Source of the DNA: Nocardioides astragali
GTDB taxonomy: Bacteria; Actinomycetota; Actinomycetes; Propionibacteriales; Nocardioidaceae
Length of the DNA: 64,000 bases
Assembly: GCF_024436375.1 (NCBI RefSeq)
Contig: NZ_JAFMZM010000001.1
Location: 930,001 to 994,000, forward strand
Direction: 5' to 3'
Each line of letters begins with the position of its first letter. Positions within the stretch are counted from its first letter, which is position 1. Shown here in pieces: positions 38,962 through 47,443 of this stretch. Under the pieces are notes generated by a model that ran no database searches, was not told the DNA's origin, and saw only the letters and a program-made list of their open reading frames with translations. The position numbers were made by a program, and so were the translations under genes.

Positions 38962-39825
38962 CGCGCTCTCCCGGGCCGCGACCTGGCGCGAGACCCACAT
39001 GCCCCACAGCGCCGCGAACACGAACATGATCAGCGAGTAGACCGCCGCCGGCACGGAGATCTCGACCTCGTCGAGCACCTCGACCGCCACGAAGATGGCG
39101 AGGGTGGCGTTGTGCACGCCGACCTCCATCGACGAGGCGATGGCCTGCGGACCGGTGACGCCGAAGGCCTTCGGGACGAAGTAGCCCGCCAGCAGGCTGA
39201 TGGCGCAGAAGAGCGCGGCGATGAGGCCGACGTCAGTGAGGTACTCGCCGACGTTCTCGACCTGGTCGAGCAGGATGCCGACGACCAGGATCGCGAGGAT
39301 CACGGCCGATCCGATCCGGACCGGTTTGTCCATGCGTCGCGCGAACCCCGGCGCCCGGTCGTTGACGAGCATCCCGATCCCCACGGGAAGCAGGATCAGG
39401 GCGAACACCTTGGCGATCTCGACCAGTGGCATCGTGACGTCGTCCTGCCGGTCGAACCAGGCGATGGCGAAGCCGGTGATCAGCGGCAGCGTGACGACCG
39501 CGATGACCGTGTTGATGGCCGTGAGCGTGATGTTCAGCGCGACGTCACCACGGAACAGGTGGCTGAAGAGGTTGGCGGTCGTGCCGCCCGGCGAGGCCGC
39601 GAGCAGCAGCATCCCGATGCCCAGCAGGGCGGGCAGGTCGACGAGCACGACCAGGCCGAAGCAGATCGCCGGCAGCAGCACGATCTGGCACGCCAGCGCG
39701 ACCCCGACCGCCTTGGGAGCCCGGGCCACCCGCCTGAAGTCGGCGATCGTCAGGTCGAGGCCGAGCCCGAACATGATGACCGCCAGGGCGAGGGGCAGTC
39801 CGACGGTGGTCAGCGCTGAATCCAT
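38950..39825 (-). CDS. Bile acid:sodium symporter family (BASS) transporter
   Basis: A 291-residue protein with nine or ten helices. Family features: LALAVIMFGLGLDLTIADF at the start, ASPGGTTANLFSHLFRGD (first substrate-binding motif) and, in the second half, MEVGVHNATLAIFVA, with Gln, Glu and Asn as expected for the sodium site. The substrate is not predictable; bacterial members carry pantoate, glycolate or other organic anions. Confidence 0.85.
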   Translation of the reverse strand: MDSALTTVGLPLALAVIMFGLGLDLTIADFRRVARAPKAVGVALACQIVLLPAICFGLVVLVDLPALLGIGMLLLAASPGGTTANLFSHLFRGDVALNITLTAINTVIAVVTLPLITGFAIAWFDRQDDVTMPLVEIAKVFALILLPVGIGMLVNDRAPGFARRMDKPVRIGSAVILAILVVGILLDQVENVGEYLTDVGLIAALFCAISLLAGYFVPKAFGVTGPQAIASSMEVGVHNATLAIFVAVEVLDEVEISVPAAVYSLIMFVFAALWGMWVSRQVAARESASVG

Positions 39826-39877
39826 GCGCGGACTCTAGGCGCGTCGTGCCCTCCCTGAGGTCGACTCGCGCAAGGAG

Positions 39878-39959
39878 TGCCGAAGGCGGGAGTCGAACCC
39901 GCACGCCCGGGGGCACACGGACCTAAACCGTGCGTGTCTGCCAGTTCCACCACTTCGGC
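39878..39959 (-). tRNA. tRNA-Leu (UAG)
   Basis: An 82-nt class II tRNA. The 7-bp acceptor stem pairs GCCGAAG at the 5' end (39953-39959) with CTTCGGC (39879-39885); the discriminator is A and no CCA is encoded. The anticodon stem CACGG/CCGTG closes the loop TTTAGGT with anticodon UAG at 39923-39925. A long variable arm (GTGCCCCCGGGC-like) and the T-loop TTCGACT are intact. It reads CUA and related leucine codons. Confidence 0.96.
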
Positions 39960-40103
39960 AACGGCGCCAGTCTAGGAGGCGGCGGAACGCTGGCGCGGCG
40001 GCGGGGCGGCCGTACACTGTGAGCGATCAGGGTGCGCGGGGGCGCAGGGGTGCTGAGTGATCCGATGGGCTGTCTCGGGTGGGACAGCAGGGGCGGAGTC
40101 CGC

Positions 40104-42434
40104 ATGACAACCACGAAGTCGTCGCCATCGGGTCGCGGTGCGCTGCCCGCTGAGCTGACCAGCTTCGTCGGCCGTCGCCGTGAGCTCGCGGAGACCCGCA
40201 AGCTCCTGGCCGGCAGCCGGATCCTCACCCTGACCGGCGTGGGTGGAGTCGGCAAGACGCGCCTGGCGCTGCGGATGGCCGCCGAGGTCCGGCGCACGTT
40301 CCCCGACGGCGTCTGGTTCGTCGAGCTGGCCGCCCTGCACGACCCCCAGCTGCTCCCGAACACGGTGGCCAACACGCTCGAGCTCCGGCAGGTCTCCGCG
40401 GACCCCGCAGGAGACCTGGCGGCCTACCTGGAGGAGAAGAGGCTCCTGGTGGTGCTCGACAACTGTGAGCACCTCACCGACGCCTGCGCGATGCTGGCCA
40501 GCAAGCTGCTGGCCGCGGCCCCCGGCCTACGCATCCTGGCCACGAGCCGGCACGTGCTCGGGGTCGAGGGCGAGCAGATACTCGTCGTGCCACCCCTGTC
40601 CACACCGGACGCACAGGTGAGGGCCGGCGACGCCACGCACTACGACTCCGTCTCGCTCTTCCTGGACCGCGCCGCGGCCGTGGCGCCCGACTTCGAGCTC
40701 GCGGACGGCAACCGCGACGCCGTGGTGGAGCTGTGCCGGCGGCTCGACGGCATCCCTCTGGCGATCGAGCTGGCCGCGGTGTGGCTGCGCACCCTCTCCC
40801 CGGTGCAGATCCTGGACCGCCTCGAGGACCGCTTCCGGTTGCTCACGACCGGGCGGCGCGCTGCGCCCGCCCGGCAGCAGGCACTGGACGCGACCATCGG
40901 GTGGAGCTACGAGCTGTGCTCACCTGCGGAGCAGCTGCTGTGGGCCCGACTCTCCGTCTTCTCCGGGGGCTTCGACCTCGAGGCGGCCGAGGATGTCTGC
41001 AGCGGCGACGAGATCCAGCGCGACGACGTCCTGAACCTGGTGGCGAGCCTGGTCAACAAGTCCATCCTGGTGCGCATCCAGGCGACCGAGCACACGACCG
41101 CCTGGTACCAGATGCTCGAGACGGTGCGGCAGTACGGCGCGGCCCGGCTCGACGACGGCGAGCGGCGGGCGTTGCAGGTCCTCCACCGCGACCACTACCG
41201 GTCCCTGGCGCAGCAGTACGACGCCGAGGGCTTCGGCCCCCACCAGGCCGACTGGTTCATCCGGCTCCGGCGCGAGCAGGGCAACGTACGGGCCGCCCTG
41301 GAGTTCTGTCTCACGGACCCGGCGGAGGCCGCCGCGGCGTTCGAGATCGCCGCCCCCACCTGGAACTTCTGGTTCGCGGGGTTCCTCAGGGAGGGCTACC
41401 GCTACCTGTTGCAGGCGCTGGACCTGGCCACCGAACCGACCAGGAGCCGTGCCTATGCGTTGTGGGCCGCCAGCTACCTGGCCATGTTCGCGACGGAGTT
41501 CGACCGCAACAAGGCGATGCTGGACGAGTGCGCCGAGATCGCGGCAGGGCTCGACGACAAGCGGTTGGACGCACGCATCAAGGAGTGTCGTGGGCACGCG
41601 AGCCTCTACCAGGGCGACGTGCCGACCGCCATCGGGCTCCTGCAGGAGGCGCGCGCCGAGTTCCGGGTGGTGGGCGACCCGCTCGGCGAGTTCGACACGC
41701 TGATCCTGCTCACCGCCGCCACGTTCTTCGTCGACGACCCCCGGGTCGAGGACTTCAGCCGCGAGGCACTGGCGCTCGCGGACCGGCACGGAGCACTGTC
41801 GTCGAAGGGCTACGGACTGTGGAGCGTCGGCGTCGCCCAGTGGCGCGCCGGCAACTACGGCCGGGCGATCCGATCGCTCCGGGAGTGCGTGCGGCTCTTC
41901 CAGCCGATGCACGACCTCACCGGCATCAGCTTCGGCGTCCAGGCGCTCTCCTGGTGTGCCGCCTTCAGCGCTCCCGACGAGGCGGCCGCGCGGCTCCTCG
42001 GTTGCTCGCAGGCGGTCTGGCGGACGAGCGGGGCGAAGGTCGACGAGACCAACGCCTACGGCGCCTTCGACAAGCGGTCCGAGGACCAGGTGCGCGAGGC
42101 GCTGGGTTCCGAGCGGTACGAGGAGGCGTTCGCGGAGGGCGCGGCCTACTCCTTCGAGCAGGCGGTCTCACTCGCGCTGGGTGAGGGCCTCGATGCCGCG
42201 GGCGGCGACGAAGCCGCGCGCCGCCGCGTGCCGAGCGTGTCGGGCCTGCTGACCCGACGTGAGCGGGAGATCGCCGAGCTGCTCGCCGAGGGCCTGAGCA
42301 ACAAGGAGATCGCGGCGCGGCTCGTCATCTCGCAGCGCACGGTCGAGACCCACGTCGACCACGTCCTGGGCAAGCTGGCGATCACGTCCCGCGCCCAGGT
42401 CGCCAGCTGGGTGGCCGAGCAGCAGGCTCGGTGA
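40104..42434 (+). CDS. STAND ATPase with LuxR-type HTH
   Basis: A 776-residue MalT-like regulator. The N-terminal NTPase has Walker A GVGGVGKT at residues 45-52 and Walker B LLVVLDNCEHL near 113-123, followed by a winged-helix segment (GRRAAPARQQALDATIGWSY) and helical TPR-like repeats in the middle. The LuxR HTH occupies about 713-770 (LTRREREIAELLAEGLSNKE; RTVETHVDHVL). Proteins of this type oligomerise with ATP and an inducer to activate transcription. It lies just upstream of a GH13 gene with a palindrome array between, so control of that gene is likely. Confidence 0.85.
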   Translation: MTTTKSSPSGRGALPAELTSFVGRRRELAETRKLLAGSRILTLTGVGGVGKTRLALRMAAEVRRTFPDGVWFVELAALHDPQLLPNTVANTLELRQVSADPAGDLAAYLEEKRLLVVLDNCEHLTDACAMLASKLLAAAPGLRILATSRHVLGVEGEQILVVPPLSTPDAQVRAGDATHYDSVSLFLDRAAAVAPDFELADGNRDAVVELCRRLDGIPLAIELAAVWLRTLSPVQILDRLEDRFRLLTTGRRAAPARQQALDATIGWSYELCSPAEQLLWARLSVFSGGFDLEAAEDVCSGDEIQRDDVLNLVASLVNKSILVRIQATEHTTAWYQMLETVRQYGAARLDDGERRALQVLHRDHYRSLAQQYDAEGFGPHQADWFIRLRREQGNVRAALEFCLTDPAEAAAAFEIAAPTWNFWFAGFLREGYRYLLQALDLATEPTRSRAYALWAASYLAMFATEFDRNKAMLDECAEIAAGLDDKRLDARIKECRGHASLYQGDVPTAIGLLQEARAEFRVVGDPLGEFDTLILLTAATFFVDDPRVEDFSREALALADRHGALSSKGYGLWSVGVAQWRAGNYGRAIRSLRECVRLFQPMHDLTGISFGVQALSWCAAFSAPDEAAARLLGCSQAVWRTSGAKVDETNAYGAFDKRSEDQVREALGSERYEEAFAEGAAYSFEQAVSLALGEGLDAAGGDEAARRRVPSVSGLLTRREREIAELLAEGLSNKEIAARLVISQRTVETHVDHVLGKLAITSRAQVASWVAEQQAR

Positions 42435-42449
42435 CGCGGTTTGCGTCGC

Positions 42450-42476
42450 ACTACGTAGCCCGCGCATCTACGTAGT
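42450..42476. promoter_or_regulatory. Paired CTACGTAG palindromes upstream of the GH13 gene
   Basis: ACTACGTAG (42450-42458) and CTACGTAGT (42468-42476) are inverted copies separated by nine bases; each contains the self-palindrome CTACGTAG, so the whole 27-base site is symmetric. It lies 16 bases after the regulator stop and about 90 before the GH13 start, where an activator would bind. Confidence 0.55.
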
Positions 42477-42515
42477 CATCTCCGTACCTCTTCGGATGCC
42501 GGGGAGGTGGGGTAG

Positions 42516-42533
42516 GTGTGAGCGTTAACACAC
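42516..42533. promoter_or_regulatory. Second dyad upstream of the GH13 gene
   Basis: GTGTG (42516-42520) and CACAC (42529-42533) flank AGCGTTAA, giving a LacI-operator-like shape with a central CGTTAA. It is 31 bases before the GH13 start. It is a weak, short dyad. Confidence 0.3.
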
Positions 42534-42563
42534 GCCGTTCCCCACCACCCGAGGACCCCCCCG

Positions 42564-44258
42564 ATGTCCACCATGACCCTTGCTGCCGCTGTCCCCCCGT
42601 ACAGCCGGGAGCGGTCCGGTGACAACCTCGGGTGGTGGCGGAACGGCGTCATCTACCAGGTGTACGTGCGCAGCTTCCAGGACTCCGACGGAGACGGCGT
42701 CGGCGACCTGGGTGGCGTTCGCGCCCGCCTTCCTTACCTGCGCAGCCTCGGGGTGGACGGGATCTGGCTCAACCCGTTCTACGCCTCGCCCCAGCACGAC
42801 CACGGCTACGACGTCTCCGACCACATGGCCGTCCACCACGAGTACGGCGACCTGCTCGCCTTCGACCGGCTGGTCCACGACGCCCACCGCCTGGACATCA
42901 AGGTCATCGTCGACGTCGTGCCCAACCACTGCTCGATCGAGCACCCGTGGTTCACGGCCGCCGTCGCTGCCGGACCGGGCAGCCCCGAGCGCCTCCGCTT
43001 CCACTTCGCCGACGGCGCTGGTGAGCACGGCGAGCTGCCCCCCAACAACTGGCGCTCCATCTTCGGTGGACCTGCCTGGCGCCGGATCAGCGAGCCTGAC
43101 GGCTCGCCCGGGCAGTGGTACCTCCACACGTTCGCCCCGGAGCAGGCCGACTTCAACTGGCGCCACCCGGAGGTCGCCGACCACTTCGAGCAGGTGCTTC
43201 GGTTCTGGCTGGACCGGGGTGTCGACGGTCTCCGCATCGACGTCGCCCACGGCCTGCACAAGCGCGACGGACTGCCTGACCACGAGTTCGCCATCGACGA
43301 CGAGCTGACCGGCGACCCGGTCAACCCCTACGCCTGGAACCAGCCCGAGGTGCACGACGTCTGGCGCCGCTGGCGAGCCGTCGCCGAGGAGTACACCGAC
43401 CTCACGGGTCGGGAGCGGGTCCTGGTCGGCGAGGTGGGCGTGCTGGACGCTGGCGAGCTCGCGTCGTACCAGCGCCCCGACGAGCTGCACCAGAGCTTCT
43501 TCTTCGAGTTCCTTCGCGCGCCCTGGAGCGCCGAGTCGCTGTCGCAGGTCATCGACCGGGGGCTGGGCACCGTTGCCGCGCACGACTCACCCGTGGCGTG
43601 GGTCCTCAACAACCACGACATGCCCCGATCCGTGACGCGGTACGCCGGAGGCGCCCCCGGGTTCGACGCCGGGGACGTCGACCTGGGCCTGACCCGAGGC
43701 CGGGCGGCCGCCCTGCTGATGCTCGCGCTGCCGGGCTCGGTCTACATCTACCAGGGCGAGGAGCTCGGTCTTCCCGAGGTCACCGACCTGCCCGACGACG
43801 TGCTGACGGACCCGATGTTCCACCGCACCGGTGGCGCGCGACGTGGCCGCGACGGTTGCCGGGTCCCGCTGCCCTGGGAGTCGGGGCACGACGCGTTCGG
43901 GTTCTCCCCGTCGGGCGGCCACGCCCCCACCTGGCTGCCGCAGCCCGAGTGGTTCGCCCACTACTCAGCGGATCGTCAGCTCGAGTCCGGTGAGTCCATG
44001 CTCCAGCTCTACCGCGAGGCCATCGCCCTGCGACACCGCGTCCCCGCTCTGTCCTCGGGCGACTTCCGGTGGCTGCCGACCGAGTCCGGCGTCCTCGGGT
44101 TCTCCCGTGGCGACGGCTTCGCCTGCATCGTCAACTTCTCCCCGCGTCCGGTGTGCGCGCCCCGAGGGGCGCGGCTGCTGCTCGGCAGTGACCCCGGAGT
44201 CGGGGAGAAGCTGCCCCCGGACAGTGCCGCTTGGTTCCTTCTAGAGGAGATGTCATGA
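42564..44258 (+). CDS. GH13 alpha-glucosidase/amylase family enzyme
   Basis: A 564-residue cytosolic glycoside hydrolase of the oligo-1,6-glucosidase/alpha-glucosidase group. The catalytic residues can be read as nucleophile D226 (GLRIDVAHG), acid/base E290 (VGEVGVLD) and stabiliser D352 (LNNHDMPR). Other conserved regions: DVVPNHCSIEHPWF and the opening WWRNGVIYQVYVRSFQDSDGDGVGD (shown in family terms only in part). There is no signal peptide, so it acts on imported sugars. No transporter is nearby. The stop overlaps the next start (ATGA). Confidence 0.92.
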   Translation: MSTMTLAAAVPPYSRERSGDNLGWWRNGVIYQVYVRSFQDSDGDGVGDLGGVRARLPYLRSLGVDGIWLNPFYASPQHDHGYDVSDHMAVHHEYGDLLAFDRLVHDAHRLDIKVIVDVVPNHCSIEHPWFTAAVAAGPGSPERLRFHFADGAGEHGELPPNNWRSIFGGPAWRRISEPDGSPGQWYLHTFAPEQADFNWRHPEVADHFEQVLRFWLDRGVDGLRIDVAHGLHKRDGLPDHEFAIDDELTGDPVNPYAWNQPEVHDVWRRWRAVAEEYTDLTGRERVLVGEVGVLDAGELASYQRPDELHQSFFFEFLRAPWSAESLSQVIDRGLGTVAAHDSPVAWVLNNHDMPRSVTRYAGGAPGFDAGDVDLGLTRGRAAALLMLALPGSVYIYQGEELGLPEVTDLPDDVLTDPMFHRTGGARRGRDGCRVPLPWESGHDAFGFSPSGGHAPTWLPQPEWFAHYSADRQLESGESMLQLYREAIALRHRVPALSSGDFRWLPTESGVLGFSRGDGFACIVNFSPRPVCAPRGARLLLGSDPGVGEKLPPDSAAWFLLEEMS

Positions 44259-44629
44259 GCAACCCCCCGCTGCTGCTCGGCTACATCCGTGCCGACGTGC
44301 TCAGGAGCCGGACGGAGGTCCACCGAGTGGAGGCCCAGCTCCACGCGTGCGCCGAGCGCGAGGACTTCTGCCTCGGGACCGTGTTCGTGGAGCGGGGCCG
44401 CAACCCCGGCGCGTTCCACGCCCTGATGGCCGAGGTGACCCGCGAGGAGGCCTGGGGCATCGTCGTCCCGGACCTTCGCCATGTCGGCGTCGTCGAGCAG
44501 CTCATCCTGAACAGGCACGAGGTCGGTGCCCGGCTGGCCGTCCTCACGGCCAACGTTCCCCCCCGTCCCGGTGGACCTGGCGCCGTCCAGCCTGCGCGCC
44601 AGGTCCGCCGATCCACCCCTGTGGGCTGA
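44255..44629 (+). CDS. Resolvase-fold protein lacking the catalytic serine
   Basis: A 124-residue protein that resembles the N-terminal catalytic domain of serine recombinases: LLGYIRADVLRS, EAQLHACAEREDFCLGTVFVE, then WGIVVPDLRHVG. Active enzymes have Ser in YxRVS; here the position reads YIRAD, and there is no DNA-binding domain after residue 100, only a Pro/Arg-rich tail. It is therefore probably not a recombinase but a reused fold. Coupling to the GH13 gene by an ATGA overlap points to a shared role. Related stand-alone domains occur in actinobacteria as I recall; function unknown. Confidence 0.6.
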   Translation: MSNPPLLLGYIRADVLRSRTEVHRVEAQLHACAEREDFCLGTVFVERGRNPGAFHALMAEVTREEAWGIVVPDLRHVGVVEQLILNRHEVGARLAVLTANVPPRPGGPGAVQPARQVRRSTPVG

Positions 44630-44783
44630 CACCCCCTCTGGGAGCTGTCGCTGTGAGCTGACGCCCTGTGTCGGCGTCGTCCTCGCCCACCACGGCTGCA
44701 CTGCCGTGTCGCTGGGCAGCGCCGGCATCGACCGGGTCGAGGCGTAGGTACCGCGCCCCCACCACAGCACTGTCCGACAACGA

Positions 44784-44800
44784 GTGACCACCGTGGTCAC
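44784..44800. promoter_or_regulatory. Perfect 8-bp palindrome upstream of the GH12-like gene
   Basis: GTGACCAC and GTGGTCAC flank a single C, giving a near-perfect 17-base operator 20 bases before the start codon. A -10-like TAGATA follows at 44803-44808, so a bound protein would occlude the promoter core. Confidence 0.5.
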
Positions 44801-44820
44801 CGTAGATACAGGAGTCTGTT

Positions 44821-45795
44821 TTGAGACGCACCACCATCGCCGCGCTGGTCGCGGGTCTGTTCGCACTGTTCGGAGTCGTGCTCGTCGGCTTGCCCGCCTC
44901 CACGTCAGCGGCCATTCCGCGTCAGGACTTCTGCGAGGCGAAGCCCAACCACCCCAAGTGCAGGACCCCCACACCCACGCCGACCCCAACGCCGACCCCA
45001 ACGCCGACCCCCACACCCACGCCCACGCCGACCCCGACGCCCACGCCGACCCCCGACCCGGGCGGCAGCGTCTGCACCAACCCGGAGTGGACCTCGTCGG
45101 AGGACGGCGCGACACACGGCTGGCAGGTCACCCCCTACGACCCGCCCAACGGCGTCGGCTTCTACGGCCAGGTCATGGTCCACAACAACATGTGGAACGC
45201 CGGCGGCTACAACGTCTCGCAGACGATGGGTGCGTGTGACTACGACTCCTGGTACGCCATCGCCACCGCTGACAACTCCCGCGGCGACGGCGCAGTGAAG
45301 ACCTACCCCAACGTCCACATCGACTACGTCGACTGGGGCACCGGCTGGATGCAGCCGCTCAGCGAGTTCTCCTCGCTCAAGATGCGGTTCGCCCACGACG
45401 CACCCGAGACGGCTGGCATCTGGAACGTGGCGTTCGACGTCTGGCTCAACGGAGTCGGCGACGGTGAAGCCAATGAGCTGATGATCTGGACCGAGAACCA
45501 CAACCAGCGCCCCGCGGGGACGAAGGTCGGCACGGTCACCCTCAGCGGCGTTCAGTGGGACTTCTGGAAGGGATACGCCGGCCACTACCTCGCGTTCGTC
45601 CCCACCAGCGGGGCGGCGATCCCCGCCGGTGAGCTCGAGCTCCTGGCCTTCACCAACTATCTCGCGGCCAACGGGCACATCCCCGCAAGCTCCACCATCG
45701 GGCAGCTCGACTACGGCGTCGAGGTCGTCTCCACCAACGGCGTGCCGACGAGGTTCGACTTCACCGACTTCGCTGTCACCGAGGTCCTCCGCTAG
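44821..45795 (+). CDS. Secreted GH12-like glycoside hydrolase with Thr-Pro linker
   Basis: A 324-residue secreted protein with a TTG start placed by the ribosome site AGGAG (44810-44814). A signal peptide (about residues 1-30, ending TSAA) is followed by a short Cys-containing segment, 15 Thr-Pro dipeptides (residues 49-78) and a domain with GH12 traits: NNMWNAGGYNV, VKTYPNVHIDY, FDVWLNG, the nucleophile motif NELMIW (E219), GTKVGTVTLSGVQWDFW, and GVEVVS with the probable acid/base E301. GH12 enzymes cut beta-1,4-glucan or xyloglucan. The linker before the catalytic domain, without a binding module, is unusual. Confidence 0.72.
   Translation: MRRTTIAALVAGLFALFGVVLVGLPASTSAAIPRQDFCEAKPNHPKCRTPTPTPTPTPTPTPTPTPTPTPTPTPTPTPDPGGSVCTNPEWTSSEDGATHGWQVTPYDPPNGVGFYGQVMVHNNMWNAGGYNVSQTMGACDYDSWYAIATADNSRGDGAVKTYPNVHIDYVDWGTGWMQPLSEFSSLKMRFAHDAPETAGIWNVAFDVWLNGVGDGEANELMIWTENHNQRPAGTKVGTVTLSGVQWDFWKGYAGHYLAFVPTSGAAIPAGELELLAFTNYLAANGHIPASSTIGQLDYGVEVVSTNGVPTRFDFTDFAVTEVLR
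44965..45054 (+). repeat. Thr-Pro coding tandem repeat
   Basis: Ninety bases encode 15 Thr-Pro dipeptides, with ACC/ACG/ACA threonine and CCC/CCG/CCA/CCT-class proline codons in repeating six- and twelve-base units. Such tracts expand and contract by slippage, altering linker length while keeping frame. Confidence 0.9.
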
Positions 45796-45819
45796 ACGGC
45801 AGCGGGCGCGACCTGGGGG

Positions 45820-46290
45820 TCAGGCGAGTCCCAGGTCGCGCCGCAGCTTCGCGACGTGCCCGGTGGCCTTGACGTTGTACTGCGCGAGCTCGACGGTGCC
45901 GCTCTCGTCGATCACGAACGTCGAGCGGATCACGCCCTCGACCTCCTTGCCGTAGAGCAGCTTCCTCCCGTAGGCGCCGTAGGACCTGTGCGCCGCGAGG
46001 TCCTCGTCGGAGAGGAGGGTGAGGGTGAGGGCGTCGCGCTCACGGAACTTCGCCAGCTTGGCGGGCTTGTCCTTGGAGACGCCGAGCACCTCGTAGCCCG
46101 CTCCGCGCAGCGAGTCGAGGGACTCGGAGAAGTCGCACGCCTGCTTCGTGCATCCGGGGGTCATCGCCGCCGGGTAGAAGTACACGATGACCTTCTTGCC
46201 GCGCAGGCTCGAGAGGGACACCTGCTCCTCGGCGTCGCTGGTGAGGGTGAAGTCCGGTGCGGTGTCGCCGGCAGCCAGGCGGTCGGTCAT
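45820..46290 (-). CDS. bcp: Thiol peroxidase of the Bcp/PrxQ family
   Basis: A 156-residue peroxiredoxin that reduces hydroperoxides. The peroxidatic Cys is C47 in TPGCTKQACDF, with C52 as the resolving Cys five residues later, as in atypical two-Cys PrxQ. The rest (KKVIVYFYPAAM, GVSKDKPAKLAKF, STFVID) fits. Its start overlaps the stop of the nickel/cobalt transporter gene, so both are in one operon, an unusual pairing. Confidence 0.93.
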   Translation of the reverse strand: MTDRLAAGDTAPDFTLTSDAEEQVSLSSLRGKKVIVYFYPAAMTPGCTKQACDFSESLDSLRGAGYEVLGVSKDKPAKLAKFRERDALTLTLLSDEDLAAHRSYGAYGRKLLYGKEVEGVIRSTFVIDESGTVELAQYNVKATGHVAKLRRDLGLA

Positions 46291-47351
46291 GTGAGCCCCT
46301 TCTCGAACTTCTCCTCGATCCGCGCGAGGTGGTACCACGCCACGCTCGCGCCCCAGACGAGGATGAACAATGCCACGAGGCCGAAGCCGACGTGCTCCAG
46401 GTCCAGCTCGCCCGCCCAGCCGAGCACGGGCACCCACTCGGACGCGAGCTGCACCAGCAGCAGCAACCCGATGGACAGGGCGACGGTGACGGAGAGGATC
46501 GTGACGGTGAAGTTGTAGTAGATCTTGCGGATCGGCTTGAGGAACGCCCACGCGTAGGCCCGGCTCATCAGCACCCCGTCGAGCGAGTCGAACAGGACCA
46601 TGCCGGCGGCGAACAGCACGGGCAGCGTCAGCACGGCGTACCAAGGGAGCGCGAACGCCGCGGTGCCACCGGCGAGCACGAGCAGCGCGATCTGCGTGGC
46701 CGTGTCGAAGCCCAGGCCCATCAGCAGCCCGACGGGGTAGAGGTGCCGGGCCCTGGTCACCCGCTTCATGGTGCGCTTGAAGATGCGGGCGAGGAAACCG
46801 CGGTTGTGCAGGTGGTGCTCCAGGTGCTCCTCGTCGAACGTGCCGGCTCGCAGGTGTCGGTAGGCGTGCACGATGCCGAGCAGGGCGCTGAGGTTCATCA
46901 GCCCGATGACGATCAGGAAGGTCCCGGCCGTGACGGTGCCCACGGTGCCCAGGCTGCCCTGGAGCAGGGAGCCCTCGTCGCGCACCGGGTCGGCGAGCGC
47001 GCGTACGCCGACGGCGAGCAGGAGGCTGAGCCCGAAGACGACGCTCGAGTGCCCGAGGCCGAACCAGAAGCCCGTCGTGGTGGCAGGGCGCCCCTCGCCG
47101 ACGAGCTTGCGGGTGGTGTTGTCGATCGCGGCGATGTGGTCGGCGTCGAAGGCGTGCCGCGCCCCCAGCAGAAAGGCCGCCACGCCCAGGCCGACCCCGA
47201 AGACGCCGGCGCTGCCGACCTCGAAGCGCTGGGGGACCACGACCGCCAGGAGCACGCCCCAGCCCACGAGGTTGAGGGCGACGACGACCGCCGCCATCGC
47301 GGTCAGGTGTCGCCGGTCGGTAGGGGACCAGGCGCGGCGGGTCTTGTTCAC
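46287..47351 (-). CDS. NiCoT-family nickel/cobalt transporter (HoxN/NixA)
   Basis: A 354-residue permease with about eight helices. The signature HAFDADHI (H66, D71, H72) in helix II is the metal-selectivity motif; LGHSSVVF and GLGFDTATQIALL are further NiCoT motifs. It imports Ni2+ or Co2+ at high affinity. The GTG start is 12 bases after a Nur-box-like site. No urease, hydrogenase or B12 genes are in view, so the client enzyme (perhaps nickel superoxide dismutase) is elsewhere. Confidence 0.92.
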   Translation of the reverse strand: MNKTRRAWSPTDRRHLTAMAAVVVALNLVGWGVLLAVVVPQRFEVGSAGVFGVGLGVAAFLLGARHAFDADHIAAIDNTTRKLVGEGRPATTTGFWFGLGHSSVVFGLSLLLAVGVRALADPVRDEGSLLQGSLGTVGTVTAGTFLIVIGLMNLSALLGIVHAYRHLRAGTFDEEHLEHHLHNRGFLARIFKRTMKRVTRARHLYPVGLLMGLGFDTATQIALLVLAGGTAAFALPWYAVLTLPVLFAAGMVLFDSLDGVLMSRAYAWAFLKPIRKIYYNFTVTILSVTVALSIGLLLLVQLASEWVPVLGWAGELDLEHVGFGLVALFILVWGASVAWYHLARIEEKFEKGLT

Positions 47352-47363
47352 GCGGCGATGCTA

Positions 47364-47380
47364 TTGCATGTCATTTGCAA
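47364..47380. promoter_or_regulatory. Candidate Nur (nickel uptake regulator) box
   Basis: TTGCAT-GTCAT-TTGCAA lies 12 bases upstream of the nickel/cobalt transporter start. It matches, with one mismatch, the Streptomyces Nur consensus tTGCaa-N5-ttGCAA as I recall it. Position and spacing fit repression by a nickel-loaded Fur-family protein. Confidence 0.65.
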
Positions 47381-47443
47381 CAAGCACCGCCGCCTGCACG
47401 AGCGCGTTGCCCGGGGGCACCGACGCGTTGGTAGCCTGCCCGG

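Noticed and set aside
44255..44629. Active serine recombinase
   Set aside because: The catalytic serine is replaced and no DNA-binding domain is present.
44965..45054. Short direct repeats considered as a CRISPR array
   Set aside because: Units are 6-12 bases without spacers and encode Thr-Pro in frame with a secreted protein.
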